Assembly (NCBI GenBank): GCA_947497985.1
Contig: CANMIX010000004.1
Location: 248,001-312,000 of the forward strand
Reading direction: 5' to 3'
DNA length: 64,000 bases
Origin: an uncultured Paracoccaceae bacterium
GTDB lineage: Bacteria > Pseudomonadota > Alphaproteobacteria > Rhodobacterales > Rhodobacteraceae
Shown in pieces: positions 11,021-22,511 of the stretch. The notes below the pieces were generated by a model, which was not told where the DNA came from, ran no database searches, and saw only the letters and a program-made list of their open reading frames with translations. Position 1 is the first letter of the stretch, and every line of letters starts with the position of its first letter. The translations under genes were made by a program, and so were the position numbers.

Positions 11021-11152
11021 TTTTATTATCTCGCTTTTTTTCTTGTGCCACGCGCTGCGGACCAACGCGCCTGGTTTTTTCTAGTATGGACGCAGAGTAA
11101 ACAAGTTTCCACCCGAAAATTATGCGTGCCCTACATGGTTAACCATGAACGC

Positions 11153-12685
11153 CTAACTGCGCCAGAGGTTTGGCGAAAGTAGCGCAATGAAGGCCAAAGT
11201 TTCCAAACGCCCGAGGATCATGGCAACACATAGGATCAACTTGGCAGGGCTAGAGAGCAATTCGAGGGCAATTGGGGTCGATCCGGCAATTTCCGTCAAT
11301 GGTCCGGTGGTCGACAGCATTGCAACCGAAAGAATCAAAGCCTCCTCAAAACTCGCCCCGACTGCGGAAAGTGCTGTGCTGATGACAGCCAGGGACAATG
11401 CAAACAGCATGAAGAACACCCAGGCCACATAGGCGCCGTTTCTTTGGAGACGTTTGGTGCTTTTACGCGCGCCAGAAATCGATGACGGGTGCACCAGACG
11501 TTCCATTTCACGCACCCCATTGAGGTAAAGCGCATAGACACGTAGCAGTTTCACACCACCGGCCGTGGTCGCGACACCGCCGCCGATCATCGCCATTCCC
11601 ATCAGGATCATACCAGGTGTCGCAAGCCCAGACCAATCCTGGGCCGACTGCCAGTGGGCACTTTCAAAACCAGTGGTGCTGAGAAAAGACAAAACCGTAA
11701 ACAGCGCGCCCCACAGAGCCGACAAAGCAACACCTATCCCATCGCCAGCGTTCACCTCAAAGGCTGCGACCCAATGCCTAAAAAATAGCATCAAAGGAAT
11801 TGAAATCACAAGAAAAAGACCAAGTCGAAATTCTGGATCTCGATCCAGACGACGAGTGTCCGTGCTCAATGTATCAGATGAGAATGTCAGGCGCGAAAGT
11901 GAGAAGAACATGAACAAGAACATGATCATCTCACCGCCAAGGCCGCTGTCCGCGTTCTCAACCCCGCCGATCGAAGACACACCCGATGTCGACATGACCG
12001 ACATGGCATGTATCAAGGCCGACGTCGGCTGTCCGCCTGTGATCATTAGAAGTATCCAAAGCGCCAGTGTCAGCCCAGAGTAAATTGGCGCCAGTGTCCG
12101 AAAGACCATGACAAGGTGGCGACGGGCCTCTCCTTTTTGCATGTGGGGCGCCGCAATCACGCCGCCAGGCTCGCCTCGGGCTGTCACCTCAAATCCGCCC
12201 AATGACAAAGGTGCCAGAACGGCGGCGGCGGCAACAAGCATCAATAGACCACCAAGCCAAGCCACCATCCCACGCCACAGATGCACGGCACTTGGCAAGC
12301 GGTCTCCATCACCAAAGATCGCTGCGCCGGTTGTCGTGATCGAGCTTACCATGTCGAAATAAGCGTTCAAAAACCGCGTATTGCCCAAGGCGTCTGCAAC
12401 GGGCATCGCCAAGAACAGCGGCAACAAAACAAAAGTGGCGAGCAAAGACAGCAATTGTCCCGGCATGCCATATTGCGGGACCCGGTTGCCCATCGACAAA
12501 CCAATCAGCGTCACCAACATCAATCCCAAGACACCGGAGTAAAAGAAGCTCTGCGAGGTGGGATGGTCGTCTAATACAAGCGCATGTATTGCTGGAATCC
12601 ACATCGCCAGCGAGGCCACACCCCACAGTAGCAAAAATAGCGGAAGACGCAAAATACCGCGCGGTCTCTTAGGTTTGCGCGCCAT
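11153..12685 (-). CDS. trkH: Trk-type potassium uptake transporter membrane subunit TrkH
   Basis: Multi-TM protein with SSITTTGAAIFG, SVMSTSGVSSIGG, LSTTGFESAHW, LSTTGPL selectivity-filter repeats; next to trkA. Confidence 0.93.
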   Translation of the reverse strand: MARKPKRPRGILRLPLFLLLWGVASLAMWIPAIHALVLDDHPTSQSFFYSGVLGLMLVTLIGLSMGNRVPQYGMPGQLLSLLATFVLLPLFLAMPVADALGNTRFLNAYFDMVSSITTTGAAIFGDGDRLPSAVHLWRGMVAWLGGLLMLVAAAAVLAPLSLGGFEVTARGEPGGVIAAPHMQKGEARRHLVMVFRTLAPIYSGLTLALWILLMITGGQPTSALIHAMSVMSTSGVSSIGGVENADSGLGGEMIMFLFMFFSLSRLTFSSDTLSTDTRRLDRDPEFRLGLFLVISIPLMLFFRHWVAAFEVNAGDGIGVALSALWGALFTVLSFLSTTGFESAHWQSAQDWSGLATPGMILMGMAMIGGGVATTAGGVKLLRVYALYLNGVREMERLVHPSSISGARKSTKRLQRNGAYVAWVFFMLFALSLAVISTALSAVGASFEEALILSVAMLSTTGPLTEIAGSTPIALELLSSPAKLILCVAMILGRLETLAFIALLSPNLWRS

Positions 12686-12686
12686 T

Positions 12687-14063
12687 CTAGAAGTAGTCTA
12701 TGGAGACTTGCAGCAATCGCTCCACCTCGGGCACGTCACTTGCCATCGCAAAGAGCGCAATTACGTCACCCTCCTCGATCCGCAAATCACCGGTCGGACG
12801 GCGCATGTCGCCGCCTTTCAGCACGCCGCCAACCAGCGCCCCTTCGGGAAAGTCGACTTCTTTGATCGTTTTACCTGCAATCGGCGAGGTGGACAGCACT
12901 TGCGCCTCGATGACTTCAGCTTCAGCGTCGCCCAAAGAATAGACTTGCCGCACCCGACCATATCGGATGTGGCGCAGGATCGAGCTCACGGTGGTCGCCC
13001 GCGGATTAATATAGGCGTCAATTCCAAGATGAGTGGTCAATGGAACAAGGGTCGGATCATTGATCAAGGCAATCGCAAACGGGCAGCCCTGCGCCTTGGC
13101 ACGAACCGCGGCCAGAAGATTGGTTTTATCGTCGTCCGTCACAGCCAACATGGCATCCGCACGCTCGATCCCCGCCTCGGTCATCAACGTCCGATCCAGT
13201 CCATCACCGTTTAAAACGATGGTACGTTCCAGCGCTTCAGCCGCCTTTTCAGCGGACTTGCGGCTTTTTTCGATCACTTTCACACGGGTACGCGATTGGC
13301 GTGCCTCTAGCGCTTTGGCCACTTCAAGACCTACGTTACCGCCGCCGACCAAGACAACACGATCTTGACGTTTCTCTTTCTTACCAAAGACTTCTATGAT
13401 ACGGCTCACGTCGTCAGAATGACAGAAAACATAACAGCTATCACCCACGAACAGCTGGTCGCCAGGCTCAGGCGCAAAGAGCGTTCCGTCGCGGCGTATA
13501 CCGACAACGATCGCGCGCAACGTAGAGAAGAGATCGGTCAACTGGCGCAATGGCGTGTTCACAATAGGGCAGTCTTCGTCGACCTGAATGCCCAACAGCT
13601 GTGCCTTACCTTCCATGAAGGTCTCGATATCAAAGGCGGCTGGTGCCGACAGACGCTGCATTGCCGCGACCGCGACTTCGCGCTCTGGGCTGATCACCAC
13701 ATCAATCGGCAAGTGGTCACGGCGATACAGGTCAGAGTAAATCGCATGCAAATAGCTTTTGGCCCGGAGACGCGCGATCTTGCGTTGCACACCAAAAACC
13801 GAATGCGCGACCTGGCAGACCACCATATTGACTTCGTCGGAATGGGTCGCCGCGATGACCATATCGGCATCTCGCGCCCCTGCGCGTTCCAAAACATCTG
13901 GGTAAGATGCAAAGCCGGTGATGCCCTGTACGTCCAACGTATCCGTCGCCAGACGGACGAGTTCAGGGTTGTTGTCCACAACGGTCACATCATTGAATTC
14001 GCCGGACAAATGGCGTGCGATCTGCCAACCTACTTGTCCCGCGCCGCAGATGATTACCTTCAT
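12687..14063 (-). CDS. trkA: Trk system potassium transporter regulatory subunit TrkA
   Basis: MKVIICGAGQVGWQIARHLSGEFNDVTVVDNNPELV; second RCK domain VVLVGGGNVGLEVAKALE. Confidence 0.95.
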   Translation of the reverse strand: MKVIICGAGQVGWQIARHLSGEFNDVTVVDNNPELVRLATDTLDVQGITGFASYPDVLERAGARDADMVIAATHSDEVNMVVCQVAHSVFGVQRKIARLRAKSYLHAIYSDLYRRDHLPIDVVISPEREVAVAAMQRLSAPAAFDIETFMEGKAQLLGIQVDEDCPIVNTPLRQLTDLFSTLRAIVVGIRRDGTLFAPEPGDQLFVGDSCYVFCHSDDVSRIIEVFGKKEKRQDRVVLVGGGNVGLEVAKALEARQSRTRVKVIEKSRKSAEKAAEALERTIVLNGDGLDRTLMTEAGIERADAMLAVTDDDKTNLLAAVRAKAQGCPFAIALINDPTLVPLTTHLGIDAYINPRATTVSSILRHIRYGRVRQVYSLGDAEAEVIEAQVLSTSPIAGKTIKEVDFPEGALVGGVLKGGDMRRPTGDLRIEEGDVIALFAMASDVPEVERLLQVSIDYF

Positions 14064-14165
14064 GTCTTGTCCCCTCGGCGCATCATTGCCAAGACTGAAT
14101 GACAGAAGGCGAAAGACCGGTCAATGCAATTGTAAATATTCTGAAAACCGGTCATTCTATCCCCT

Positions 14166-14642
14166 ATGGCACACTTAAAACTCGCATCCTTTTTATGCCT
14201 ATTGGGCATCGTTGCCGTCAGCTGCGGCCCAGTTGTCGTTTATCACAAGGATCGAACCAGTTTCGCAACTCTGGAACAAGACCTGCTTGCCTGCGAAGTC
14301 CAGGCCTTGCGGGATGCCCCCGTGGCCAATGAGATCCGCCAAGCTGCACCCGTATTTCACCCCGGTCGCCGGGTCTGCCGCAAGGATGGCTCCTGCTATC
14401 ACACGGGCGGTTATTGGCGCGAAGGTCACATCTATACCGTTGATACCAACAAAGGACTGCGCAGTCGTCTCGTTCAAAGTTGCATGATCCAGAATAACTA
14501 TGCTCAAATCGAAGCGCAGCGATGCCCGCCTGGGACGGTGCGCCCACCAAAAGACGCGATTGGTCGGCTCACGCCCCCTGCATCGGACACATGCGCGATC
14601 TCGGTCAAAAACGGCCCACTGGTGCTGCGTCCAGCGCCATAG
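14166..14642 (+). CDS. Hypothetical lipoprotein-like protein
   Basis: MAHLKLASFLCLLGIVAVSCGPVVVYHKDRTSF: hydrophobic leader with VAVSC lipobox-like Cys; no known domain recognised. Confidence 0.6.
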   Translation: MAHLKLASFLCLLGIVAVSCGPVVVYHKDRTSFATLEQDLLACEVQALRDAPVANEIRQAAPVFHPGRRVCRKDGSCYHTGGYWREGHIYTVDTNKGLRSRLVQSCMIQNNYAQIEAQRCPPGTVRPPKDAIGRLTPPASDTCAISVKNGPLVLRPAP

Positions 14643-14699
14643 GCACCGACTTCTGTTCATACTCTACCGTTGTCAGATCGTAAAAGGCGTCCTAGGCTG

Positions 14700-14732
14700 A
14701 ACAGGTAATCCTTTATCGATTCACCTGTTTTT
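14700..14732 (+). terminator. Terminator/attenuator-like hairpin just upstream of the poly-Gly lipoprotein gene
   Basis: aacaggt(aatc)...(gatt)c acctgtt followed by TTTTT, then gaggta 7 nt before ATG at 14744. Confidence 0.6.
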
Positions 14733-14743
14733 GAGGTAGTGTC

Positions 14744-14994
<251 letters not shown>

Positions 14995-14995
<1 letters not shown>

Positions 14996-17325
14996 TGCCA
15001 GGGCGGTGCAATATGCTTTTGACCACCGTCACGCGGTATACATCCTGTGCAACATTGGGGCTTTGGCTTAGCTCATTGCCGCTTCATGCGCTGACTTTGG
15101 TCGAGGTCAAGGAAGAGACGGCGCCGCAGAACATCGCCGTGGTTATAGGCATCCAGTCCTACGACCACATTCAAGACCTCAACAATACCCGGCATGATGC
15201 TGAATCGGTTGCGAAAATGCTGCGTGAGTTCGGCTACAGTGTGTTCGATGGCTATGATCTGAACAAACGCGACGTTGAAAAATTGTTGCGCGCCGCGGCG
15301 CTAAACATCCGTTCTCAAGACCAGTTGTTCTTCTACTATGCAGGGCACGGCGTTCAAATGGGTCGGCGCAATTACCTGCTGACTAGCGACGCTGCGCTGC
15401 GCGACATTCACGACCTGCCGTTTCAATCCATAACTCTGGATCAAGTCTCAGCCATCCTGGGTGGCAAGGCCGCGCAACAAATCTTGATGTTAGACTCTTG
15501 TCGCGAAAACCCCGTACCAAATGCCAAGGTAACTGCTGAACTCGGCGCTGAGCTTTATGAGGCGCGTGAAGGGTTCGATGTTTTTCGCCCACCTCTCAAT
15601 ACGTTGGTGGCTTTTTCTACATCTCCTGGCGACACCGCACTCGACGGTGAACCGGGTGAAAACAGCCCCTATACAGCAGCTGTTCTGCGCCAGTTCTCAG
15701 AGCGAAGGGACGAAGACGCAATGTCCGTCCTCACCCGTATTCGCCAGGATGTATTGACCGCCACCGCCGACCGACAACTTCCGTGGGAGAGTTCGACCCT
15801 CACCAATAAGGCCTACGTTCGCCCGGTCACATCAGTTGCTGCGACGCCGTTACCGCAGTCTGGACAGCAACCAGCGGTCTTGCCGGATCGCCTGGCCATC
15901 AACGTTCCTCTCGGGCGCACGTTGGAATTGGCCGACGCGTTGCGTCCCTATATGTCCGGAGATATTGACGCCTTACTCGTACAGGCGCCCAGAAATGGTT
16001 TATCCACGGTCGGCTCGACAGATGACGGCGACTTTAGCCTGATCTACCGGCCAAACTTGCAAGATCGGTCCGCGACTGAAGGCAAGCACTCCGTGACGGA
16101 CCAATTCACTATTCGCGTGGCGCAAGCCGATGGCCTGCAGGATGTAACCGTTGATCTGAACCTGACACCGTCTGAATGCGATCACCTTGCAGGCGATCTC
16201 TTAGATCTGCAGGGCGTCGGCCTCCATCGCTTCCCGAATGAGATCGATCTCACAGCGGCCGAAACCGCCTGTCGCACGGCGACCGAGCAACAACCAGACA
16301 TTGGCAGATACCACTATCAATTGGGCCGCGCCTTGCAGGGGCAAGGGCAATTGGAAGAGGCCTATGTCGCATTTGATACCGCACGACGGCTGGGCCACAT
16401 CCGTGCCAATAATGCGTTGGCCTTTTTACATGTCTCGCCCACCGTCGATCGCGCAACTGTCGACATCCCCTTAGATCCAGAACGCGCCATAACTTATTGG
16501 GAAAAAGGCACCTCTTCCGGTGATCCGTTCTCGATGCACGCGCTTGGGAAACGCCTATTGCGGGATGAGGACAGCGCAAAGCGCGCGCGTGGGTTTGATC
16601 TTCTGAGCCGTGCTTTGGAGCTTGGCCACACATACTCTATGAACGAACTCGGAGTGTACTATCTGTGGTTAAAGTCCGATCCGCAACCGGAACGTGGCCT
16701 GTCCTACCTACAAGCCTCGGCTGAGCGCGGAGATATTTTTGGCATCGCAAATCTTGCCTATGCCCACCGCGACGGGGTGGCCGGCCTGAACGCGAGCCCA
16801 CAAAAAGCGTTTGAACTTTTCGCCGCGGCCTCAGAGGGCGGCCATCCTTATGCCCCGGCCGAAATCGGTCGCATGATCATGGCGGATAACTTTCCGAACA
16901 AAGGACCAGCCGACGCTTTAAAATGGTATGATATCGGCCTTTCTCGTGGCGATGGTTGGAGCGCAGCCAACGGCGCCTGGATCGCCCTCAATCCGCTCTC
17001 AGCGAAGGTACCTCAGGCCGAAGCAATAGCGCGGGCAGGAAAGGCACTTGCCCTGCCAAATGCCGACGCACGTGCCGCCGCGCGCAAGCATATCTCGCGG
17101 AGTTCAACACGGGCAATCAACTCCGGAACTCAGTTTATTCTCAACGGCTTGGGTGCGGACGTTACAGTAGATGGACAGTTCGGCCCAGCATCGCGCCGCG
17201 CGCTGGACGCCATCGTCGCGACCACTGACATCAAAGACAGTCCACCCTCAAATCCAGTGGATCGTTTGGAGTTTGCAGCGCGCCTCCACTATGCCCGCAA
17301 CCCTATTCGCCAAGATCTCTTTTAA
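14995..17325 (+). CDS. Caspase-family (C14-like) protein with signal peptide, Sel1-type repeats and C-terminal peptidoglycan-binding-like domain
   Basis: QNIAVVIGIQSYDHIQDLNNTRHDAESVAKMLREFGY; catalytic His in LFFYYAGHGVQ (codon 15346-15348) and Cys in ILMLDSCRENP (codon 15499-15501); Sel1-like ALGKRLLRDED/MNELGVYYLW/GIANLAYAHRDGV; C-term FILNGLGADVTVDGQFGPASRRALDAI. ATG at 14995 overlaps the upstream stop (TAATG). Confidence 0.85.
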
Positions 17326-17342
17326 ACATCTGCCAAACCGCT

Positions 17343-18758
17343 TTAAGCCGGATGTTCTTCCGTTTCTTCCACATGCGCGATCCGAGCACCGGATTTGTTG
17401 GATGTCACCACCCCCAGCGACTTCAGCTTTCTGTGCAACGCAGAGCGCTCCATACCTACAAATGAGGCCGTTCGACTGATATTGCCACCAAAACGGTTGA
17501 TTTGCGTCAACAAATACTCCCGTTCAAATGCTTCACGCGCCTCTCGTAGAGGCAAGGTGGCAAGCCCGCCAGCCAGCATAACCCGTCCGTCTTGCGTCCC
17601 GGCTTTCTCTTCTTCGTCGGGCAGATCCTTTGCATCGATCATACCTGCCCCGTCGCCCAAGATCAGAACCCGTTCCATCATGTTCTTCAACTGACGCACG
17701 TTTCCGGGCCAGATCATTGTCTGCAACAGTGCCTCGGCATCTTCGGACAGTTGACGTGCAGGAAGACCTTGTGTCTCATTGAAATATCTGAGGAAATGCT
17801 CTGCGAGCACAGGAATGTCCTCGCGACGATCCGCCAATGACGGAACCTCGATCGGCACAACATTTAGACGGTGATACAGCTCCTGGCGGAACCGGTTTTC
17901 GACAATTTCCTGGTCCAGATCTTTGTTCGTCGACGAGATCACGCGCAGGTCAACTTCGACCATTTCACTGCCACCAGCGCGTTGGAATTTCTGATCGACC
18001 AAAACACGCAGAATTTTGGACTGGGTGCCCAACGGCATATCAGCGACTTCGTCAAAGAACACGACGCCGCCATTGGCCTGCTCCAACAGGCCCGGCTCAA
18101 TTCCACGTTCAGTGCTTTCCTTGCCAAACAGCGCCTCTTCCATACGGTCCGGGTCGATATTCGCGCAATTGACGGTGACAAACGGCGCCGACGCCCGATT
18201 GGAATGCGCGTGAATATAGCGCGCGGCAATTTCTTTACCGCTGCCCGCAGGCCCGGCTAACATGACGCGACCATTGGATTTGGTCACCTTGTCCAACTGC
18301 CCAACCATTGTGCGGAACGCCGAGGAAGCACCAATCATTTCGCTCGCTCCGGACTCGCGCCGTTTGAGCGTGGTATTTTCGCGGCGCAGACGCGACGTCT
18401 CCATCGCGCGCCGAATAACGACCATTAACTGGTCAATATTAAAAGGTTTTTCGATGAAGTCGTAAGCGCCTTGTTTGATGGCAGCCACCGCGATTTCAAC
18501 GTTACCGTGCCCGGAAATGATAACCACTGGCACTTCAGGCGTGTCCCGTTTGACCGCCTTCAGAATGTCGATCCCGTCCATATTGCTGTCTTTCAGCCAT
18601 ATATCCAGGATCAAAAGAGACGGCAGCCCCTCGGACAATTGTGCCATACATTCATCGGAATTCCCGGCTTTGCGTGTCGAAAAGCCTTCATCCTCCAGAA
18701 TATCCGAGATCAACTCGCGAATGTCGCGTTCATCGTCAACGATCAGAATGTCACTCAT
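17343..18758 (-). CDS. ntrX: Sigma-54-dependent response regulator NtrX
   Basis: MSDILIVDDERDIRELISDILEDEGF receiver, AAA+ core, HTH; adjacent to ntrY. Confidence 0.95.
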   Translation of the reverse strand: MSDILIVDDERDIRELISDILEDEGFSTRKAGNSDECMAQLSEGLPSLLILDIWLKDSNMDGIDILKAVKRDTPEVPVVIISGHGNVEIAVAAIKQGAYDFIEKPFNIDQLMVVIRRAMETSRLRRENTTLKRRESGASEMIGASSAFRTMVGQLDKVTKSNGRVMLAGPAGSGKEIAARYIHAHSNRASAPFVTVNCANIDPDRMEEALFGKESTERGIEPGLLEQANGGVVFFDEVADMPLGTQSKILRVLVDQKFQRAGGSEMVEVDLRVISSTNKDLDQEIVENRFRQELYHRLNVVPIEVPSLADRREDIPVLAEHFLRYFNETQGLPARQLSEDAEALLQTMIWPGNVRQLKNMMERVLILGDGAGMIDAKDLPDEEEKAGTQDGRVMLAGGLATLPLREAREAFEREYLLTQINRFGGNISRTASFVGMERSALHRKLKSLGVVTSNKSGARIAHVEETEEHPA

Positions 18759-21034
18759 GTCAGACCTGTCATTACTATATTTTTGTGATTATGCGGGATG
18801 TCGTTAGCGGCCGGCAGTCGCATGACCGCCATCGCGCCAAAATGATCTGTGTCACCAAAGGGAGGAGCATCCTCCAATGTGAGAGTGCCCCCATGTTCTT
18901 CGATGATTTTCTTTACGATCGGCAGACCTAGTCCGGTGCCTTCGTCACGCGTGGTGACATAGGGTTCAAACAGGCGCGCGCGATCTTCGGGCAAACCAAT
19001 ACCATTGTCCGCAATCGTGATTTCAAATACTTCGTCACGCTGCGTCAGGGCCACTCGTATCTCCGGATCAATTACCTTGCCCAGCTCAGTCTTCTGCGCA
19101 GTTTCAATGGCTTCTCCGGCATTTTTAATCAGATTTGTCAGCGCTTGTCCGATCATTGTGGCGTCCAGATCGGCCATAAGGGCGCCCTTTGGAACATCGG
19201 AGCGTATGGTCAAATCCGGCTGTCCGGATTGTTGCAACAACACGGCACTGCGCAGCAGCTCGCCCAAGTCCTCAGGACGTCGTTTTGGTTCCGGCATGCG
19301 GGCGAACTTAGAAAACTCATCTACAATGCGGCGCAAGTCATTGGTTTGACGCACAATAACATCTGTCATGCTTTGTAGGATGTCGCTGTTTTCTTCTCCC
19401 AATTTAGGGGCAAACTTGCGTTTGATCCGCTCTGCACTCAGCTGAATGGGTGTCAGCGGGTTTTTAATCTCATGGGCAATCCGACGGGCAACATCGCCCC
19501 AGGCCGCCATCCGCTGCGCACTGACCAAGTCGGTAACGTCATCAAAGGCAACAACATATCCTTCCAAATCGCCGTCCTCAGACTGGCGCAACGACATGCG
19601 AACCAATAAGTTCTCCAGCCGCCCCTGGCGTGTCACTTTGATTTCCTGTTGAAGGACATCCGTTTTGCCCGCGACCAACTCCTCAAACAAAGCACCAAAC
19701 TCGGGCACGGCGACGGCCAAAGCCACCGACTTGTGACTGTCCTTCCAATCCAAAAGCCGTTCCGCAGAGCGGTTCACAAAGGTCACGCGCCCGGCGGCAT
19801 CCAGTCCAACAACGCCCGACGTGACCGAGGTCAGCACTGAATCAAACAGGCGCCGACGCTTTTCAATCTGCCTGGTGTTGCTTAGCAACTCTTCGCGTTG
19901 TTCTTTAAGTCTCCCGGTCATCTGATTGAAATACTGACCTAATTGCGAAATTTCATCACCGCCGTCGTCAGCCAGAACTTTGGCGTCCAGGTCACCGGCG
20001 CCCACCCGTTGGGCGGCGACTGTCAATCGGCCGACCGGGCGCGACAGTCGTTCGGCGAACCACATGCCCAGCCACATGGCTGCTAATACAAGTATCAGAA
20101 CAAATCCTAGATACAACAGGCCGAATTCGAACATGACCCGCCCGCGGTCGTTTTCAAGCTGGTGATACAGGTCCGCCGTTTTCTGTGTTTCATCCAACAG
20201 GTTCAGTAGATCACCTTCGACTTCGCGACTGATGTAGAGAAATCGATCGACAAAATTGGCCAACGGAACAAGCGCGCGAAGTTCACTGTTGTCCCAGTCC
20301 TCTATGATCAGCAGGCCGCTGTCTTCAGATTCTGCAATCTCGCCTTCTGTCGGGGTCTCAAAATCAAATTCATAGGACCGTTCGCCCCGTACTCGGATCG
20401 ATCCGGTACCATCAATAATGTAGGCTTCACGTAAACCGCGTTGCACAAGGGATTGGCCTTGTCCCAAGACCTCACGCAGCTCAGCGTCGCTGATAAAGAA
20501 ACTGCGTTGGCGACTGTTTTCCACGAAACGCGCCAGCGCCTCTGCATCATCGGTCAAATCTGAACGCTGAACATCATGATAAGCTTCTGCCGCTGCCAAA
20601 GAGCTACCGACAGCGTCGCGAACACGATTGGAAAACCATCCCTCCATACCCACGTTGACCGACAAAACCGCAAACACGGCCACGATTACCGCCGGAACCA
20701 GTGCCAAAAATGCAAAGGTGCCAGTCAGACGCAGGTGAAGTCGCGATCCTGCGGATTTTGACCGCCGCGCCGCTCTAAGGCGCAAGATCTGCGTCAGCAC
20801 CAAAACGGCAATGGTCAAAATGTAGATGAGGTCGGCCAGCAACACGAGGCGCAGCGACGATGACGCCGAACCAAGCCCCAACGGACCAATGATCAAATAA
20901 GTCAGAACTGCGAGAATCGGTCCCAGAAGGACCAACCCAAATGTCGTTACATTCCGCATACGCCGAGACCTGCGCCACCGATCGATGGTCACAAACATCC
21001 CGTATGCCGAACGAAGTTGTGACCGATACGCCAC
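18755..21034 (-). CDS. ntrY: Sensor histidine kinase NtrY
   Basis: N-term TMs, [46 protein letters not shown]; overlaps ntrX by 4 nt. Confidence 0.95.
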   Translation of the reverse strand: MAYRSQLRSAYGMFVTIDRWRRSRRMRNVTTFGLVLLGPILAVLTYLIIGPLGLGSASSSLRLVLLADLIYILTIAVLVLTQILRLRAARRSKSAGSRLHLRLTGTFAFLALVPAVIVAVFAVLSVNVGMEGWFSNRVRDAVGSSLAAAEAYHDVQRSDLTDDAEALARFVENSRQRSFFISDAELREVLGQGQSLVQRGLREAYIIDGTGSIRVRGERSYEFDFETPTEGEIAESEDSGLLIIEDWDNSELRALVPLANFVDRFLYISREVEGDLLNLLDETQKTADLYHQLENDRGRVMFEFGLLYLGFVLILVLAAMWLGMWFAERLSRPVGRLTVAAQRVGAGDLDAKVLADDGGDEISQLGQYFNQMTGRLKEQREELLSNTRQIEKRRRLFDSVLTSVTSGVVGLDAAGRVTFVNRSAERLLDWKDSHKSVALAVAVPEFGALFEELVAGKTDVLQQEIKVTRQGRLENLLVRMSLRQSEDGDLEGYVVAFDDVTDLVSAQRMAAWGDVARRIAHEIKNPLTPIQLSAERIKRKFAPKLGEENSDILQSMTDVIVRQTNDLRRIVDEFSKFARMPEPKRRPEDLGELLRSAVLLQQSGQPDLTIRSDVPKGALMADLDATMIGQALTNLIKNAGEAIETAQKTELGKVIDPEIRVALTQRDEVFEITIADNGIGLPEDRARLFEPYVTTRDEGTGLGLPIVKKIIEEHGGTLTLEDAPPFGDTDHFGAMAVMRLPAANDIPHNHKNIVMTGLT

Positions 21035-21133
21035 TGCTCGTCCTCATTCCAATGTGAGCCGTACTGGCTCAACCGCCATATTTTGTATGCACGTCTACGC
21101 AAACACGCCGCGTGCTTATATCATGTGGCGATA

Positions 21134-22507
21134 TTACATCAGTTTGCGGCGGCGTGTCACCTCTATATCGAGATCAGTGATTTTTTTACGAAGTGTATTT
21201 CGGTTGATTCCCAAAAGTTCAGCGCAGCGGGCCTGATTTCCGCCTGTAGCAGCCAAGGTGATCTCTATCATCGGGGTCTCAACCTCCCGGAGAATACGTC
21301 CATAAAGACCCGGAGGCGGCAACATATCACCGTGCAGGTCGAAATACCGCTGCAAATGACGGGCAACTGATTCTGCCAATTTCTCATTCGGCACGGCGCT
21401 TCCGCCTGACACGGGTTCGCTAGATGTCTGTGGACCAAGCGCATTGGCGACATCTGCTTTCGAGATCTCTTCACCCCGCGCCGTCAGCGCAAGTGACCGC
21501 ACCACATTTTCCAACTGACGCACATTGCCGGGCCAGGAGAAGTGACGCAGCAATTCGCTGGCCTCTTCGTCCAATGTCCGATGCGGCGCGCCTTCATTTT
21601 CGGCCCGAGCCAGGAAATGATTGGCCAGCAAAACGATGTCTTCCACCCGCTCTCGCAGCGCAGGCACATGCAACTCCGTTCCGGAAATCCGGTAATACAG
21701 ATCCTGCCGCAGCTCCCCACGTTCCAACGCCTCATTCACATTACGCTGGCATGTCGCCATGAAACGCGGCGCGTGTTCGCCGGGATTGTCGATCATACGC
21801 ACCAAACGCGCCTGAACCTCGTCCGGAAGATCCGCCACCTCATCCACCAAAACCGTGCCACCCTTGGCCTGGCTCAACAGTCGAGATGGACCGTCAATCG
21901 CGGTCATCATGCTGGGGCTTGCGGTCACGAACGGCAAAGTACGTCTATCAGAAAAGTCATGTATCGCACGGGAAATCAATGACTTACCGGTGCCACTTTC
22001 ACCTGTGATCAACAGCGGCATGTCCGAATTCATCACCCGTGCAATCAAACGGTAAAGCGCCTGCATGACCTCGGTGCGGCCAACCAAAGGCAGCTCCTCT
22101 GGGCGCTCATCCGTCTCGATCTCAATCGCGGCTGGTGCGCTGCGCTTTTCGGTCAAAGCTTTGGCAGTGCGCTTCATCAGTTCTGGCAGATCAAACGGTT
22201 TCGGCAGATAGTCATAGGCGTCGGCCTCGGCTGCTTTGATCGCCGTCATGATGGTGTTTTGCGCTGAGATAACGATGACCGGAAGGCCTGGGCGATCCTC
22301 CGATATTTTGGGCAGCATTTCCAGACCATTGCCGTCCGGCATCATCACATCCGAGATTACAACATCGCCTTTGCCTTCCCCAACCCAACGCATCAACGTT
22401 GTCAGTGACGAGGTTGCGTGAACTTTGCACCCGGCTCGTGTCAACGCCTGGGTCAGAACCGTGCGGATCGTGCGATCGTCGTCGGCAACAAGTACAGTTC
22501 CATCCAT
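21134..22507 (-). CDS. ntrC: Nitrogen regulation response regulator NtrC
   Basis: [40 protein letters not shown]-term [25 protein letters not shown]; start corrected to 22507. Confidence 0.93.
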   Translation of the reverse strand: MDGTVLVADDDRTIRTVLTQALTRAGCKVHATSSLTTLMRWVGEGKGDVVISDVMMPDGNGLEMLPKISEDRPGLPVIVISAQNTIMTAIKAAEADAYDYLPKPFDLPELMKRTAKALTEKRSAPAAIEIETDERPEELPLVGRTEVMQALYRLIARVMNSDMPLLITGESGTGKSLISRAIHDFSDRRTLPFVTASPSMMTAIDGPSRLLSQAKGGTVLVDEVADLPDEVQARLVRMIDNPGEHAPRFMATCQRNVNEALERGELRQDLYYRISGTELHVPALRERVEDIVLLANHFLARAENEGAPHRTLDEEASELLRHFSWPGNVRQLENVVRSLALTARGEEISKADVANALGPQTSSEPVSGGSAVPNEKLAESVARHLQRYFDLHGDMLPPPGLYGRILREVETPMIEITLAATGGNQARCAELLGINRNTLRKKITDLDIEVTRRRKLM

Positions 22508-22511
22508 TGGC

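Noticed and set aside
11134-11147. Perfect 14-bp palindrome CATGGTTAACCATG between hfq and trkH
   Set aside because: Contains a TTAACCAT CtrA-like half-site, but a single site without spacing partners is not enough to call.
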